The position numbers and the translations under genes are program-made. A stretch of DNA of 29,923 bases from Polytrichum commune (Eukaryota; Streptophyta; Polytrichopsida; Polytrichales; Polytrichaceae). The stretch covers positions 1 to 29,923 of the forward strand of contig CATNTY010000033.1 of assembly GCA_950295325.1 (NCBI GenBank). The letters run 5' to 3'. Below are positions 20,293 to 29,923 of this stretch, in pieces. The notes beneath the pieces were generated by a model, which saw only the letters and a program-made list of their open reading frames with translations, was not told the origin of the DNA and made no database searches. Position 1 is the first letter of the stretch. Every line of letters starts with the position of its first letter.

Positions 20293-20975
20293 TAAACTCA
20301 AGGTTCGGGACTAAACCCATGGTTTCATCTCCTTTTACTTCACAAATAACTCAAATACCTCACAATCTTTGACCAAATAGCATCTTAGCTTCAACTATTT
20401 CTAGTTACAGTCTTGTGTATTGCCAGATATTAGCTTTGTTCATGGGACCCACATTTTTTGAATCAATCTTTCTTTCAAGTAGACCATCAAGTTGACAGTA
20501 GCCTCTATCTCACAGAGGCTACCGCCCTTCACCAATCTAGAGAATTAGTTGGTTTGGAATTATCATGTCATCTTGCTTTTGTACTTTCAATCCCATTAGC
20601 CTTTTGCAACTTCCCAGACTTTAAAATCAGTTCTACTTTATTTCAGTTCATTTCTTGGAACTGACATAGAGTGAACGTGTGTGGGACATATAATGACTGA
20701 GCACTCCCCTCTAGAAAAATATTACCCGATTGAGCAGCCCTCTTTGTTCGTTTGGCGTTTGGCGGACAACGTGTGATTGACATGATCTAAGCAGTCATCT
20801 TCACCATTGAAGCAGTCCTCCCTCAACATTCCCTTCCAAAACAGGCACGACAGGCAATCAACAGCACAAGTGTCAAATGTGATTCACACGGCTGACGTGC
20901 CCCCTGCTGTACAAAGCCACGCGATTCTCAAGGCCGCTGCGGTCTTGCTCCAAATTGAGTGACAAGCTTGACCTA

Positions 20976-20983
20976 CATATAGA
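20976..20983 (+). promoter_or_regulatory. Putative TATA box of gene copy 2
   Basis: CATATAGA lies at the same distance from the ATG as in copy 1. Upstream of it, however, the ~158 bp of copy 1 is absent, so the sequence 5' of the TATA box comes from a more distal, ~85%-identical region. Confidence 0.4.
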
Positions 20984-21111
20984 AGCATGACCAGACCCAG
21001 GTTCTCTAAGTCTACTTGATCACCACTCCTCAAACACTGGATCAGAGCCTCCTGAACAGTTTCATTGCAGGGTCGTAGCAATTTAGAGCGAGTTATCTAG
21101 CTGGCTACCAC

Positions 21112-21588
21112 ATGCAGATGACGATGAATATGGCGACCGGCAGCTTCAAATCCACCCGTGGATCAGTTTTGGTGGCTCTAGTAGTGGTGCTGGTGGCTGT
21201 CATGGCGGCTGAAACTTCAGCGCAACTTGTCAATATGAATATCACGTTCGTGAACGAACTGGACGAACCAATGACGGTGTCCGAGAACACGACCATTGCA
21301 GCCAGGAGCGACGAGACCCTGCAAATAAGTGCTTCAAGCACGCTGTTGGCATCGACCTTCACCTTTCAGGTTGGCAAGTGTGTCTACGCCACTGCGGGCA
21401 GCTTACAGGGGAGAGTAACGGCCAACACGGGTACCGTGAAGATCTATCTCACTGGCCACTGCGGAACTGGGATGGCCGGCTTGCAGTTCCTGACTTCCAT
21501 TCAGGGTGACGTGATCGAGAATTTTGGGTGTGCTGCGCCCACGGATCCCAGCTGCAAAAGTTTCATCTGCACAAGTCCCATCAGTTGA
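21112..21588 (+). CDS. Small secreted cysteine-containing protein, family unknown (copy 2)
   Basis: It encodes the same 158 residues as the gene at 3315-3791, with no nucleotide difference in the 477-bp CDS, including third positions. Features are therefore the same: signal peptide to about residue 37, two N-glycosylation sequons, and five cysteines in the mature part. The leader from the TATA-like box onward is also identical, but the sequence upstream of it differs, so the two copies could be expressed differently. An odd number of cysteines leaves one unpaired, or available for an intermolecular bond. Perfect identity in an otherwise diverged duplication implies recent homogenisation. The function is not known. 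Confidence 0.8.
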   Translation: MQMTMNMATGSFKSTRGSVLVALVVVLVAVMAAETSAQLVNMNITFVNELDEPMTVSENTTIAARSDETLQISASSTLLASTFTFQVGKCVYATAGSLQGRVTANTGTVKIYLTGHCGTGMAGLQFLTSIQGDVIENFGCAAPTDPSCKSFICTSPIS

Positions 21589-21637
21589 TTAATTTTTGTC
21601 AGGTATGCTCTAATTAAGTGTAACTCGGTCATAACCC

Positions 21638-22897
21638 ATATGTTGGATCATACGACATCCACCAATGGCATTTTGTAAGTGGTGAACTGGATGTGTTTGA
21701 ATGTCAAGTGGTACTTCAACCTAAGGCACTTCGGGTAAAGGGCATGATCGAGTCGACTCTTTCGCTTTGGTTAGGATGTGCCATGATCACGTTGTTGAGT
21801 TCTATCATGCTTTACATCATACGGCCTCATGAGAACCACTTCGTATATCATTTTATAAGGACTTGGTGAACCATCTGTTGGATCGTATGACTGCGTCCAA
21901 CATGGCATTTTCTGAGTATTGAGATAGATGTGTTTGAATGTGTGGTTCACCCTAAGAAGCTTCGAAGGGTGCAGGGCATAATTGACTCTTTCCGGTGAAT
22001 GGAAACAAACAGAATGAGAGGACTGATTCAATTGCATGCTAACAGGGGGTGAAATTACTTGTGATGCTTTGTAGGGGGTCTTCCATCAGATTGCATCCAC
22101 TTGTTGTGCGTAGATGCTCTCAAGCCCGAGTCTCTTGAATGGGGACACACACTGACCAGTTGGTTATGGACGGTGGCCTAATAATCGGCAGTTTGACTAT
22201 CAATTGACGAAAAGCCTTCCAGTGCGAAAGGCAATAAAGATCAAGTGGAGCTTCGTCCAGACTTGCTTAGCTTGGCTATAAATAAAAATCATTGAGAGCA
22301 AGCTGCAATGAGGAGCAATGATGTACATCAATGGGAGCCAGTAGATGAGGGCTAGAAGAATTGGCTTAGGAACTGTTCGTTGTGTTCTTCATAAATTGTG
22401 ATCCTTTATATATGGAAATATACATATATATATATACATATCAAACTCGTCCACGTCTTTGTCACGTAAGTATTGTATGTCTCAACTCTCTGCGGTCGAC
22501 GAGTTTGGTCGCCGTTTACTCGAGAGAACAAATAAAGATGTTGTAGTCATAGAAGAGCAGCATCGATGCTCTCCAGATTCATTTTTGTGGCAAATTATGG
22601 TTGATAACTCAAGGGGTTTAACTTGCCAATCACTGTAGAACGTATAGGATCGCAGTCGACAGGGAAATGAAATATGTACAAAAAACGGGTCTCCCATGGG
22701 AACGTGTAAAACACAAGATTGCATCTTAAAGATTCGATAGAAGATAAACATATTGAACACATGTATAGTTCTTCATCTACTAGTGTTAGTTAACCACATC
22801 CCCAGTTAAATCTCTACTGATTTAAATCCCTCCACGTGTTTGAATGTGGGCTACTTCACCCTAAGAAGCTCCAGCTTCGGGTGAAGGGCAAAATCGT
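21638..22897. repeat. Three degenerate repeat units downstream of gene copy 2
   Basis: These are the counterparts of the copy-1 units at offset 17,797 (about 21638-21765, 21873-21995 and 22836-22897), with the same TTCACCC...GGGTGAA hairpin-forming core. Confidence 0.6.
22408..22451. repeat. (TA)n-rich microsatellite in copy 2
   Basis: This is the same repeat at the same length as 4611-4654. Unchanged length at a fast-evolving locus supports very recent common origin of this part of the two copies. Confidence 0.8.
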
Positions 22898-23808
22898 TTC
22901 TTATTCCCAATGAATCACGATGGCAATAGAACCAGGGGTTTGAATTACTTCCACCCTAATCTATTGTTATATTGTGTAGGAGGTGTTCTTACGTGCATAT
23001 TGAGTGTACCATATGTCTCATCCTACAGCCCCATGAGCAAATCATATTGCATATCAATTGACGCTAGAGGGCTCTCTTCCCTTGTATGGCCGCCCCTGTC
23101 ATTCTTTTATAAGGTGAGATTGGTTTATGTCTCGGGCAACGGAAAGATTCCTCTTTTCCTGTGAGAGGACGAAGGACTCTCTTGAGTTGGTTTGAGAAGG
23201 GATGAGAACCGAAAACCTTCTCTTACCGAGCATTGGTTCGCTCAGTATTCATAACCAGCAGTACTTATGGCTTAAGCAACCGCTAATGCAGATATAATCG
23301 ACGTTAAACTTTATTATAGTCGTAGAAACATATTGTTACTTGCTGGGCGTTTTAAGTTCTTGAAAAATGAAATGGCCGAAACATTTGCATGGTAGTTATC
23401 AATGCCGTAAGTGGCCCACTCCGACGCTAAATGTGTTTGTGTGTTTTATAAACACTTGTATGACAGATACACCCCCATTCAATGAAGCTCTTTCATAATG
23501 TTCAAATGATATTCCACTCGGTTCCTCATAATTTTCCGTTTAGAGTTGTCTACGTCATTCCAAAATGTGTATCCAACACGACCGTGATTTTTTGCAATGG
23601 CAAACTTGTTTGGCATAATTGATAATTTTGCCGGCACTAAATTTCTATATTATATGACATCTTGGTGACATTCGGAATCTCATGAAACTTGTATGTATCT
23701 GCTAGTACAAACTTTGTGTTATAGTGACGCAAAGAAATGGACCTAGCAAATTGACGGTGACATCCTTGTATTTGATGCTTATTGGTTTGGATTTCATGTG
23801 ACGTCTAA

Positions 23809-24006
23809 TCACCCCAATGCATGTGTGAGCATGGCGGTGGTGTGGATGACGGCACAGACCACAATGTCGAAGAACATTGGAGGCATGCACATTTCTAGGT
23901 TACACAATAACTCAACTACCTCAACTTGCATTCGTGGTATTTCGTCGACCTCGAAGGACTTCCCACACGCCCATCTTAGGAAACTCTCTAGATGATAAAT
24001 CCACAA
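23809..24006 (-). pseudogene. DUF4218 fragment of a CACTA-type transposase gene (copy 2)
   Basis: This is the counterpart of 6171-6368, with L-L-C-N-L-E-M-C-M-P-P-M-F-F-D-I-V-V. Differences from copy 1 include several amino-acid changes, as expected for a decaying relic. Confidence 0.6.
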
Positions 24007-24649
24007 TTATATTTCTCTAGTTAACGCACCTCACACCGCCCCAGACAATACGAATTGGATGAGATTGTGAAAATCGTGAGATTTTAAGCCATATATCTTC
24101 ATTTTTGATATCATATTTCTCAAGTTCGATTTGAATCATGTTGGAACTCGGCATGCCTTTTATCACTTGTACAAGCCTCTTTTATTTAGACTTTATCCAC
24201 ATCCAGGTAAAATTGAAAATTGGCCTCATCTATTTGCCCAACACTTCCTTGGTTTGTTCTAAGAGGTCTTTTTGCCCACTATCTTTTGTTGTTGAATTTA
24301 GTCTTGAATGTTGTTAATGGTTGATAAAAGTTACTCTTTTGGAATCAAGTAAGAAAGGAGAAATCAATAAGCATGGATAAGGGTTTATAGCAGGATGGGA
24401 ATTAAATAAGGATAAAACACTATATTCGTTAATTTGAAACTTTTTCTTGTCTCAAATTAATGTATGAACCACAACAACATGAACTCGCCCGAAACCAAAT
24501 TGTCAAGAATCTCAAATATATTATTACTCTTAGTATCCCAAAATCAATGGTTGGCCAACATAAGCACATTGGGTAGAGCACTTGAAACCAACTTCACCAA
24601 AAAAATCATATATAATGTGGGCTAATATTAGCATGTTCAATAAAATATA

Positions 24650-25144
24650 GACACTACGACCTACAAAGCATCGTGTAATATATGCATAATTATTGAACCT
24701 CGCAATTTAGTCCCAAACATAATAACAAAATAAAGTTCATATTTGTTGTGAAATATTTTACATGGATATTCATCCAACCCCAAACTATATAGCATTCTTA
24801 AGTTCAACCCAAACTCTATCCTTATTTTAAGGAGCACATATATGACTAATATGTGTCAACAACATTAACATTTGAAACTATAATCGTGGTAATACAATTC
24901 TACCAACTTCTTATTCAATGATGGCTTGCTTCTTGTGCAATCTGAGCAAGGTTATCTTTTGCAAAAGTTATGTACTTTTGAAGGATGGACATTGATGCAC
25001 TATGATTTTTCAATGGTTATCATACTATGAATATGGAATTTGTATCTATCCAACATAGACTGTGCTTAGAATCCACCTTCGACCAAAAGTTATGGTTTGT
25101 ATCTTAGCATGTATAATGCCAAATCACATCTTCATTCCGTGTCG
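24650..25144. other. Non-coding stretch, possible 3' tail of the DUF7869-type gene
   Basis: After the end of duplication copy 2 the sequence shows no supported ORF. The minus-strand frame running out of 25145 meets stops here, so this may be the decayed C-terminal end or 3' flank of that gene. Confidence 0.35.
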
Positions 25145-26764
25145 TCAATCGGTAATACTCCACCTGAATATGTCGAAAATGAGGGCTAGAAGTTGCAAAT
25201 TTTGGTTGGACAAAGCTTTTGCTACCCACACTGGCTTTGCATGTATATCATCTCTAAGATGCAAAATAAGCATATAACCTTCATGACAATCAACTGCAAT
25301 AAAGAAAGATGGTGGGGGACAATCATTAGTACGCCCAACGTAATGGTCGTCCACATCAAACTTCCCACGAACCTTTTCATTTCCCAAAAGGCTAGCCTCC
25401 AAAGCTTGCACATCGATATGAATTTGTGGCCAAAATTTGTGCCTCAAAGTAAGGGGGCTATCTTGGTGAAGGTATGCCAAGGCGGCACAAACACGTATCC
25501 AATACTATATTTCACTCCTGTAACGATGCCAACATAATCCACCAACATCCGCTACCCTCAAACTCTCCCAATACTGTATGAAGCCTAATATGCCTTTCAC
25601 AATATCCTCTAAATTCTTCATGGATATTGACTTGCAAGGCTTAGGCTCACCGTCCGGTAACATCATCTTTCCATTTGCATCAGCGTGCCATACAAAAAAA
25701 CCCTTCGGCGTGCTCGAGTCTTGTATCGTGCACAACAACTTGTATTGGATTGCGGGGACACCATCGTCACGTATGTAGAACCTGCATTGTTGTGCCTTCG
25801 TATGCGCGATCAATTGGTCAGCTCTTCTTTGAATATACGGTTCTATAAATGCCTTGAAGTCGGGCACCTCCTCGATCATACGGGACATGATGGAAATATT
25901 TTTCAAATTCATGTACGACTTCATCAAAAGTGGGATTGTTGGAAAATCCTCTTCTGCTCCACCATCCAAGAGATGCATCAATATCATTGTGCTTGTGACC
26001 TACCAAAAGAAGGGAAACAAATACCTCGAAGATGCCTTTTGCAACCAACAACGACCAATATGAGAAAAAATATCTACTTGTATTGTCCTTCACACAATTG
26101 TCCAATTGGACACACATAGTGGGGAGCAATTTCATGGCAATCACAGGTTCACTAAATGGCTTTGGCAACGAATGCATGCATACATCTTTTCCATCCAACA
26201 CCGTTTCATATAGAATTGTTGACTTTGTATTTTCAAATAATAATCTTGAAAAATAAGACGGCGGTTTCTCCAAATCACGTAAAAGCCTTACAAATGATCC
26301 TATCGTGTGGTTTGAATCCCCCGGGTACAAATCAAGAGCAAAATGAACAAACTTGACATCACCATGTCCATGTGCAATTATTTGTACAATGCCAACCTAG
26401 GGGATTAATATTCATCTATAAATAATCTATATTGTGTACATCTATGTCTCCAAGTACAACCCTACAAACACAAACTTGCATTTAGGTACTGCAATGAAAT
26501 TGTTTCCAAATTCACATGTAACCGCTACAAGTAGCTAAAAAATCCATCCATGGCTTTTATTTGATTTGCAAAACATGGTGGGGTTGTTCTGGCATGGTTC
26601 ATTTTGTCATGGATGACTGTAAGGACCTCTAAGGGCCTGGAGATGTACAAAACTTTATTTGCTTAGTAATCATTGCAACATGCCTCTTGCATGTTGACAT
26701 GCTTGAAATAGTTCAATTGATGTGTTGCATAGGACTTAGCCCCCATCGTGTGTGCATCCTGAAG
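25145..26764 (-). pseudogene. DUF7869-type (RNase H-fold, transposase-like) gene remnant, main part
   Basis: On the minus strand from the hAT insertion inward, the translation shows V-I-H-D-K-M-N-H-A-R-T (near 26620). After a probable intron it continues A-H-G-H-G-D-V-K-F-V-H-F-A-L-D-L-Y-P-G-D. Then come V-Q-L-D-N-C-V-K-D-N (aspartate near 26100) and L-L-L-V-G-H-K-H-N-D-I-D (near 25970-25995). The latter two are the signature of the DUF7869 family, thought to be a DDE/RNase H-like transposase-related domain. A frameshift near 25945 joins it to E-E-D-F-P-T-I-P-L-L-M-K-S-Y. A TAG at 25505-25507 breaks the frame again before a C-terminal part with V-D-D-H-Y-V-G-R and P-V-W-V-A-K-A-L-S. An AG acceptor at 26397-26398 would put the downstream exon in frame. 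It is dead by frameshift, stops and insertion. Confidence 0.75.
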
Positions 26765-27586
26765 CAGGGTTGTCTATCGCGACGTCCTGCCACCGTCATG
26801 ACGTCATGACGTGTCGTGTCGGGGCGGACCCCTCCGTCACGACATAATAGGGTCCACGTAGGGTCATACTAGGGGGAAGCTAGTAGGGTGGGTAAAATAC
26901 TTACCTTCTTGCCAAGGTGGCATCCAATGTGGCAGAAAAATCCAACGTGGATGTGCATATTTCCTTTGCCAAGTAAATCATTTTGCCTTTGTGTTTATCA
27001 TTCTGTTAAAATCAAAGTAGTAAAATATGACAAATGAGGGTGTGGGGGGGGAAGGGAACGGAGCGGACGGGGACGGGAACGGGGGCGGGAACGGATGCGG
27101 ACGGGGGGAACGCCAGATGGAGGGCCGGATGGGGTACTGGATGGAGGCCGGATGGGGTACGGATGGGGGCCGGATTGGGGTTCGGATTGGGGGGGGTGGG
27201 GGTTCGGATTAGGGGGGACCGGGTTCGGATGGGGGGGAGGGGGTTCGGATTAGGGGGGGCCGGGTCGGATAGGGGGGGGAGGCCGGATGGAGGCCGGATG
27301 GGGGAGGGGAACGTAGGGAGCGGGGGGAACGGGGGGGGGGGGGGGGAACGGGCGCTAGTAATTTTTTTCCCACTTTACCTCTACTTTGCTGACATGGCAC
27401 CATATGTGGACATCGTAAATCCTACGTGTCCTGATTGGGGTAATGTAATTACACAAAAAAATACAGTAAAATTCAAGTTCATCAGGATAAAGACGGCATC
27501 CGGCATAATGTCGTGACAGATACGCGTCGTGACGCCACGACATTATGTCGGGATTAGCCTCTGTCACGACACAATAGACAACCCTG
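26765..27586 (+). mobile_element. Non-autonomous hAT-type element, 822 bp, with G-rich minisatellite core
   Basis: The ends are CAGGGTTGTCTAT and ATAGACAACCCTG (13-bp perfect inverted repeats). They are flanked by a perfect 8-bp target duplication TCCTGAAG (26757-26764 and 27587-27594). Both subterminal regions are rich in CGTCACGAC/GTCGTGACG. The core (27030-27355) is G-rich with GCCGGATGGGG-type repeats and long G runs. It is the sibling of 6525-7302, inserted in the opposite orientation. The ORFs across the core (up to 160 codons) are compositional. It is inserted inside the DUF7869-type reading frame. Confidence 0.95.
27030..27355. repeat. G-rich minisatellite (GCCGGATGGGG-like)
   Basis: Repeats of GGATGGGG, GGCCGGAT and TTCGGATT separated by G runs of up to ~12 form the core of the hAT element. 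The plus strand has many closely spaced G tracts, so G-quadruplex formation is likely. Confidence 0.88.
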
Positions 27587-27867
27587 TCCTGAAGGCACTT
27601 CAACTTCTCGCATCTGGAACTCCGGGCAAATTTGTTGCCTCATCTTTTTGTAATGTATTTACTAAAGTTTTTTTTTTTTATTGCACTCAATTTTGACATC
27701 AAAATTGGCTCCAAACCGGCCTTTTCGCCAACTGCATTTACATCCAACAATATGTCTTTCCATTTTTTGCATGTCGGAAGAACCTTCTCCACAACCTTTT
27801 CACTGGTTGTGAGTATGCGTGTTTTGTGCGGCATTGCATCGGCAAGGGGGACAATGATGGTCGCCAT
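27587..27867 (-). pseudogene. DUF7869-type gene remnant, upstream part
   Basis: The minus-strand ORF 27867-27640 ends K-Y-I-T-K-R at a TGA. Reading on in the same frame gives G-N-K-F-A-R-S-S-R and C-L-Q-D exactly to the hAT target duplication. Removing the element and one duplication, the frame continues A-H-T-M-G-A-K-S-Y on the other side (26756 downward). The hAT element therefore sits inside this coding sequence; the TGA may be a changed TGG. The true start is uncertain. Confidence 0.6.
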
Positions 27868-27889
27868 AGTGGCAGTTGCTTAATTTGTT

Positions 27890-28725
27890 GCCTCCCTAGG
27901 TTTCTTTAAACCCACGTTCCCATGGTAACGGGATGGACGGCCTTCCTTGGAAGAGATAACATTTGCAAAACATGGCATATGTGAACATGACCAAAAGAAG
28001 TAGTTGAAACAATCCAAAAACCATCCGAACCAGTGTCAAAGGGGTCAGAGCGAACTGTTCATGACCATATTATGGTCGCATGGGACATTAAGGGTTAATA
28101 ATGATGTACAAGCAATCACTATAGGCATAGTGCAAGGTTGGATAAGAAAGGTCAAATTGGTCAATCAAATTTTTGGTAGAGCTAGTGGTGGGGACAATTA
28201 GGAGAACCTATAGATGATGTAACGTTCTTCATGAAATAAAATTATACAGCTCACAAAATTGATTTTTACAAATTGTAAATATGAGTATTAAATCATGAAA
28301 TTCTTCACAACGTGTAGTGAAGTGGTCGAAAGTTCAAGTTAAATTGATTGTCTATAGAGTGACTTCCAATGAAATTGGTAGAACCTATTGCTAAATTGGT
28401 TTGTAAAATCATGAAATTGAGTTTTCATCTTACCAAAGGAGCATTAAGATGAAACATTCCGGCCTCCGAAACTCAAGCCCATCCAGAACGTTCCAGTTCC
28501 ACTCAAGCAAAGGGACCCCTAGCGCGCCCAAATGGATGCCCGTTGTACCCTACTAGGCCAAAGGCATTCCAAGGTAGAGGGGAGTGTTAGTCCTGCCAAG
28601 CAGTGATGAGGGAGATTTTTGGGCACAATCGGTTGAGATCCTAGTGTTGGCAAGTCCAACCAGTTACATGTTGACATCCTCCGGTTTTTCCTTTATTCTG
28701 TTGGGGTATATTCTATACATTCCTC
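27890..28725. other. Non-coding stretch, nothing recognised
   Basis: No supported ORF is seen; a 65-codon plus-strand ORF (28004-28201) has no motif. From about 28620 the sequence carries CGGTTGAG, AACCAGTT and CCGGTTT, related to the AACCGGTT motifs of the following inverted repeat. Confidence 0.4.
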
Positions 28726-29039
28726 TAAAATGATCAGTAATTTTCCTGCAGTCTTGAACTTCAACCGGTTAACTCTCAAACTCAACCGGTTCATTTGTAA
28801 CTAACTGCCGGTTCTCCCCGATCATAGCCTCCAAGTGACTCCCAACATTGCCTGCCGCGCCTTATAAGTTAGTTGGGGTGGCTCCCGCACAGAATTCCAT
28901 GCAATCCGCCATCTTGAGATCTTTGCCAAGACCGCAACAATGATCAGGGAGAACCGGTAGTTAGTCACAAATGAACCGGTTGAGTTTGAGAGTTAACCGG
29001 TTGAAGTTCAAGACTGTAGGAAAATTACCGATCATTTTA
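28726..29039. repeat. Inverted repeat, 100-bp arms, 114-bp loop, with AACCGGTT motifs
   Basis: The arms at 28726-28825 and 28940-29039 pair with about 5 mismatches in 100 and no gaps. Each arm has two palindromic AACCGGTT-type sites (CAACCGGTTAAC and CAACCGGTTCAT) and a further CCGGTT. Mismatches are all transitions, so many can still pair as G-U in RNA. It may be a fold-back element or a hairpin RNA source. No target duplication is visible outside the arms. Confidence 0.88.
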
Positions 29040-29491
29040 GGGGCGGTTTACACTATGGACCATGAAGTTGGACCAGGGCTCTGCAAGGCAGCTGATTGGC
29101 TGTTGAAGTTCTCACGGGACAACTTTGGTTTACACTAAGGAAAAAATGGCAGAGGGACCATGGAGGTCGAGGTCCCCAAAATATAATTTTTAAGGCCTAA
29201 TAAATGCACTGACATGGTCCAACGGGTTTTGCGTTGAGAGAGGCAAGAGAGGTGGTCTGGTAGGAAAAAGCAAGGACCCATGTCAGAGAAATACCATTTC
29301 AATAAATTTTTAATGAATCTACCTTTTAAGCGCCTTAATTATACCATAGCCCATGAGACATACCAGCACTACCTTGCCCTACCCCTTAAACCGGCTCACA
29401 CATGTTTCACCAAACAACGCAGGACATCTAGAACTCAAGAATTTAAGAGCATATTTGTTTTTTTGGTCTACCAAATGTAATGTTTGGAATT

Positions 29492-29560
29492 TTGGGGCTT
29501 GTAATATACCGTTGGAAAGGTCTTGAAAATACCTTTCCAACGGTATATTACACACCCCAA
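29492..29560. repeat. Tight hairpin, 30-bp stem, 9-nt loop
   Basis: The arms 29492-29521 and 29531-29560 pair with only 2 mismatches; the loop is CTTGAAAAT. A few more pairs may form outside. The core pairs TATACCGTTGGAAAGGT with its complement. The size resembles a very short small-RNA precursor or a tiny palindromic MITE. It is too symmetrical to be called a miRNA gene from sequence alone. Confidence 0.85.
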
Positions 29561-29923
29561 TATTCTTACAAAATGCAGTTGCAAAACAAAAAAGAAAAAT
29601 CTTTAGTGGTTTAGTGATTGTAGATCAGGGTAGTCAAAAAAAGTGCAATGGGAAATCTTCTAACATTAATTATCAAAGAATTGAAAATTAGTGTTGAGCA
29701 AGGTAGGGTGGTAACAACATTAAATATAATCAAACACTAAATATCCTATTTAGTGTAGTGGCAACACAAGGTACATGTCACATGTAAATTACATTGAGCA
29801 TGTATTAATTAAATTGCTCATTTTATTTTATTTAAAAAAATTGTTGTGAGAAGATTTGCAAGCCACATCTTTGACACATTTAACAAGAAGTGAAGACAAG
29901 TGAAGCCCAAGAGAAGACAAGGA
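29561..29923. other. Non-coding stretch, nothing recognised
   Basis: This is AT-rich sequence to the window end with no ORF or repeat structure that I can support. The last ~40 bases are purine-rich (AAGTGAAGACAAG repeated in variant form). Confidence 0.4.

Larger units (their letters stand above)
20293..24649. repeat. Segmental duplication, copy 2 (direct repeat of 2351-7797)
   Basis: It aligns with copy 1 end to end apart from the three copy-1-only pieces. The left flank (20293-20969) is about 85% identical, the region 20971-22379 shows no difference from copy 1, 22380-23404 has about 14 differences, and 23406-24154 is about 94% identical. All values are hand counts. It keeps the empty hAT site at 24155-24162. 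The sharp change at 20970 coincides with the upstream indel. Confidence 0.93.

Noticed and set aside
25685-26119. 144-codon plus-strand ORF
   Set aside because: It is antisense to the DUF7869-type remnant, whose minus-strand frames carry the recognisable motifs.
27034-27516. 160-codon glycine/arginine-rich plus-strand ORF
   Set aside because: It lies across the G-rich minisatellite of the hAT element. Its composition follows the repeat, and the sibling element has no equivalent ORF of that length.
28485-28500. Heat-shock-element-like AGAACGTTCCAGTTCC
   Set aside because: It matches GAA/TTC spacing loosely, but no gene or promoter follows it within reach, and such a short match is expected by chance.
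1-29923. CRISPR array, bacterial operon or phage content
   Set aside because: No regularly spaced identical short repeats, no dense gene packing and no prokaryotic gene signatures. All recognised families are plant nuclear repeats.

Overview
The window looks like a repeat-rich nuclear chromosome segment of a land plant. It has long AT-rich non-coding stretches, a plant-type secreted-protein gene, a Ty1/copia element with a plant-style gag, CACTA transposase remnants of the DUF4218 type, hAT-type miniature elements with 8-bp target duplications, and a DUF7869-type RNase H-fold gene. A seed-free plant (moss, liverwort, lycophyte or fern) is plausible, but this is a weak inference. No rRNA, tRNA, CRISPR array or bacterial-style operon was seen.

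The only convincing intact gene occurs twice. A ~5.4-kb unit at 2351-7797 is repeated in direct orientation at 20293-24649. Each copy carries one intron-less gene for an identical 158-residue secreted protein (3315-3791 and 21112-21588). By eye, identity between the units is uneven: about 85% upstream of the genes, 100% across ~1.4 kb holding the gene, a few differences further on, then about 94%. This looks like gene conversion, or a recent re-copying, of the gene-bearing core inside an older duplication. Copy 1 alone has ~158 bp more upstream sequence, a 159-bp insert and a hAT element.

The space between and beside the two units is mostly nested mobile DNA. 9115-14446 is a truncated Ty1/copia element with two recognisable LTRs; a 624-bp element splits its protease region and a 936-bp hAT element splits its 3' LTR. 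15139-15678 is a MITE. 15780-18440 is a decayed CACTA transposase (minus strand) split by a ~1.66-kb probable solo LTR. 25145-27867 is a decayed DUF7869-type gene (minus strand) split by an 822-bp hAT element whose sibling sits in duplication copy 1. Both siblings carry a C/G-rich minisatellite core.

The left and right ends hold long inverted repeats (217-714, 28726-29039) and a tight 30-bp hairpin (29492-29560). The remaining stretches show no gene I can support. All identity figures are hand alignments and approximate; family names rest on recognising motifs, not on searches.
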